Shown one piece after another: positions 62,322 to 64,000 of a stretch of DNA of 64,000 bases. The translations under genes and the position numbers were made by a program. The stretch is taken from positions 1 through 64,000 of the forward strand of contig JBARIW010000068.1 in the NCBI GenBank assembly GCA_049799955.1. The letters are read 5' to 3'. The stretch comes from JBGTFE01 sp049799955. Its GTDB lineage: Bacteria > Acidobacteriota > Blastocatellia > Pyrinomonadales > Pyrinomonadaceae. Below the pieces are notes generated by a model, which had not been told where the DNA came from, ran no database searches, and saw only the letters and a list, made by a program, of their open reading frames with translations. Numbering within the stretch: the stretch's first letter is position 1; every line of letters starts with the position of its first letter.

Positions 62322-62656
62322 TGTTTGTCAAAATTTATCTTGATGAAAATATCTCTTTGTTAGTCCCTAAAATAATACGCGCTCGCGGTTATGAAGTGCT
62401 GACCGCACAGGAAGCGAATAATAAAGGATTATGCGATGATAAACAGTTAGAATTTGCTTCCGGTCAGAAAAGCGCGATTCTCACTCACGACTGCGTAGAT
62501 TTTGAAAATTTAGCGAAAGAATATTTTTCAGCTAACAAAACACATTTTGGAATTATTATTGTCTTTCCTCATCCACAGGAAATTGCTCATCGGCTAAATG
62601 TAATTTTGAATAACTTCACGGCGGATGAAATGACAACCCAAATCATCTATATTTAA
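62321..62656 (+). CDS. DUF5615 PIN-like toxin
   Basis: 111 residues. KIYLDENISLLVPKII and ILTHDCVDFENLA carry the acidic residues of the DUF5615/Mut7-C PIN-like fold. Coupled to the DUF433 gene. purF follows after only 4 bases, so this pair may be transcribed with purF. Confidence 0.8.
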   Translation: MFVKIYLDENISLLVPKIIRARGYEVLTAQEANNKGLCDDKQLEFASGQKSAILTHDCVDFENLAKEYFSANKTHFGIIIVFPHPQEIAHRLNVILNNFTADEMTTQIIYI

Positions 62657-62660
62657 CTTA

Positions 62661-64000
62661 ATGGATTTTTTCTCAGACAAATTCAAAGAAGAATGCGGCA
62701 TTTTCGGTATTTTCGGGCACGCCGAAGCCTCGACTTTAACGCAGCTCGGACTTTTTGCGCTCCAGCATCGCGGGCAGGAAGCGTGCGGAATCGTCTCGTC
62801 GGACGGCGAAGATTTGCACCAGTTTCGCTCGCAGGGTTTGGTTGCGGACGTTTTGAGCGAAGATGTTTTAAGAAGTCTTGTCGGAGAAAGCGCAATCGGG
62901 CATACGCGTTATTCGACTGCCGGAAAAAATACGATAAAGGAAGTTCAGCCGTTTTCCGTAACGTGCCAGCACGGACAGCTTGCCGTTTGCCATAACGGAA
63001 ATCTGCCGTTTGCCGCGCAGAAACGCGTTGAACTCGAACGCGCGGGCGCGATTTTTTCTTCGACTTCGGATACGGAAACGATTCTGCATTCGATAGCGCG
63101 GTGCGACGCGGCAAACGCCATCGACGCGATAAAAAAAGTGATGCGCGAGACGGAAGGCGCGTTTTCGCTTTTGTTTCTGACGCCGGAGGCTTTAATCGCC
63201 GTGCGCGACCCGCGCGGATTTCGTCCTTTGAATCTCGGAAAATTAAACGGCGCGTGGTGCGTCGCGTCGGAAACCTGCGCGTTTGATTTGATTGACGCCG
63301 AATACGTGCGCGAAATCGAAGCGGGCGAGATGCTTGTGATTGACGAGAAAGGTTTGCACGTCTCGCGCCCTTTCGAGCAAAAACCGCGCTCGGTCTGCGC
63401 GTTCGAGCACGTCTATTTTTCGCGTCCCGATTCGATTATTTTTGGAAAATCAATCAATCAATCGCGCCACAATATGGGCAAACAGCTTGCCGTCGAGCAT
63501 CCGCTCGACAACGCGGAAGACGCGCTGGTCGTGCCGGTTCCCGATTCGGGCGTCGCGGCGGCGGTCGGCTACGCGCGGCAGTCGGGCATAAATTTTCGCC
63601 ACGCGATTATCCGCAATCATTACGTCGGGCGAACTTTTATCGAGCCTTCGCAGAGCATTCGCTCGTTCGGCGTGCGGCTGAAGCTCAATCCGATTCGTGA
63701 TTTGATAAAAGACCGCAAAATCGTTCTGGTTGATGATTCGATTGTGCGCGGGACGACGAGCAAAAAAATCGTCCAGATGGTGCGCGAAGCCGGAGCGCGC
63801 GAAGTTCATATGCGGATTAGCTGCCCGCCGACCATTTCGCCCTGTTATTACGGCGTCGATACGCCGCGAAAGGCTGATTTGATTGCCGCGCAGATGTCGG
63901 TCGAAGAAGTCTGTCGCTACATCGAAGCCGATAGTTTAGGCTATCTTTCGATGGAAGGAATGCTTGCGGCAATCGGTTTTGAAGACAACACGGCTTGCAC
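62661..64000 (+). CDS. purF: Amidophosphoribosyltransferase, runs off the window
   Basis: About 446 codons are present, near the usual total of 470-490, so only the C-terminus is missing. It begins MDFFSDKFKEECGIFGI; if the first residues are processed, Cys12 (ECGIFG) becomes the N-terminal nucleophile of the glutaminase domain. GHTRYSTAG and CHNGNL are further glutaminase motifs. VLVDDSIVRGTTSK (about residues 355-368) is the PRPP-binding loop. It makes phosphoribosylamine, the first committed step of purine synthesis. It lies downstream of the DUF433/DUF5615 pair, 4 bases after its stop. Confidence 0.93.
   Translation, partial: MDFFSDKFKEECGIFGIFGHAEASTLTQLGLFALQHRGQEACGIVSSDGEDLHQFRSQGLVADVLSEDVLRSLVGESAIGHTRYSTAGKNTIKEVQPFSVTCQHGQLAVCHNGNLPFAAQKRVELERAGAIFSSTSDTETILHSIARCDAANAIDAIKKVMRETEGAFSLLFLTPEALIAVRDPRGFRPLNLGKLNGAWCVASETCAFDLIDAEYVREIEAGEMLVIDEKGLHVSRPFEQKPRSVCAFEHVYFSRPDSIIFGKSINQSRHNMGKQLAVEHPLDNAEDALVVPVPDSGVAAAVGYARQSGINFRHAIIRNHYVGRTFIEPSQSIRSFGVRLKLNPIRDLIKDRKIVLVDDSIVRGTTSKKIVQMVREAGAREVHMRISCPPTISPCYYGVDTPRKADLIAAQMSVEEVCRYIEADSLGYLSMEGMLAAIGFEDNTAC

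Overview
The window looks like a chromosomal segment of an Acidobacteriota-type bacterium. Blastocatellia/Pyrinomonadales is my best guess, from gene content and mixed-GC coding style; no rRNA or other marker is present to confirm it. The host backbone is split into two blocks by one large mobile element. The left block (1-2230) holds an IolB/KduI-family sugar isomerase, a PfkB-type 2-keto-3-deoxygluconate kinase and the first 101 bases of a DUF488 gene. The right block (43802-64000) begins with the rest of that DUF488 gene. It continues with a small secreted protein, an AlkA-like glycosylase, a zincin-like protein and a broken Lrp regulator, and then a phenylalanine/tyrosine catabolic locus: phenylalanine hydroxylase, HPPD, homogentisate dioxygenase and, 10 kb further on, fumarylacetoacetase. 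Between these lie a glycyl radical enzyme, a DyP peroxidase-HAD fusion, a PLD-family protein and an S1/P1 nuclease. The window ends inside purF.

Bases 2231-43801 form a 41,571-bp Tn7-like transposon with every expected mark. The ends read 5'-TGTT(A/C)TTTTTC, each is followed by repeated CATAAGTTTTCC sites, the 5-bp target duplication is GTGTG, and the tns module next to the 43801 end is tnsA-tnsB fusion, tnsC, tniQ1, tniQ2. It sits inside codon 34 of the host DUF488 gene. Removing the element and one GTGTG restores a 468-nt open frame. The element carries its own intact DUF488 gene at 27470-27937, also exactly 468 nt and about 70% identical in protein by hand alignment, so the transposon seems to bring a replacement for the gene it breaks.

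The cargo has two parts. The first (2654-27166) is a five-gene, same-strand cassette of about 24.5 kb with GC content like the host: two homologous Hint-domain proteins (one 587 aa, one 1788 aa with fibronectin-like repeats), a 1261-aa beta-rich protein, a ComEC-type metallo-beta-lactamase without membrane segments, and a 4012-aa protein with a beta-rich N-terminal half and many LysM-like repeats. None has a signal peptide. I do not recognise this as a described system, and it is the main candidate for something new. The second part (27200-36200) is AT-rich: the DUF488 copy, a tRNA-like remnant, a broken or split DUF4365 nuclease gene, a TIR-domain protein, an unknown divergent gene, a ribbon-helix-helix protein, a secreted SH3 protein, two XRE regulators and a small membrane protein. 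This resembles a defence-type cargo.

In the catabolic locus the genes are packed tightly and probably co-transcribed. Two type II toxin-antitoxin-like pairs (DUF433 with a DUF5615 PIN-like protein) sit against catabolic genes. In the first pair the antitoxin is fused in frame to the C-terminus of phenylalanine hydroxylase.
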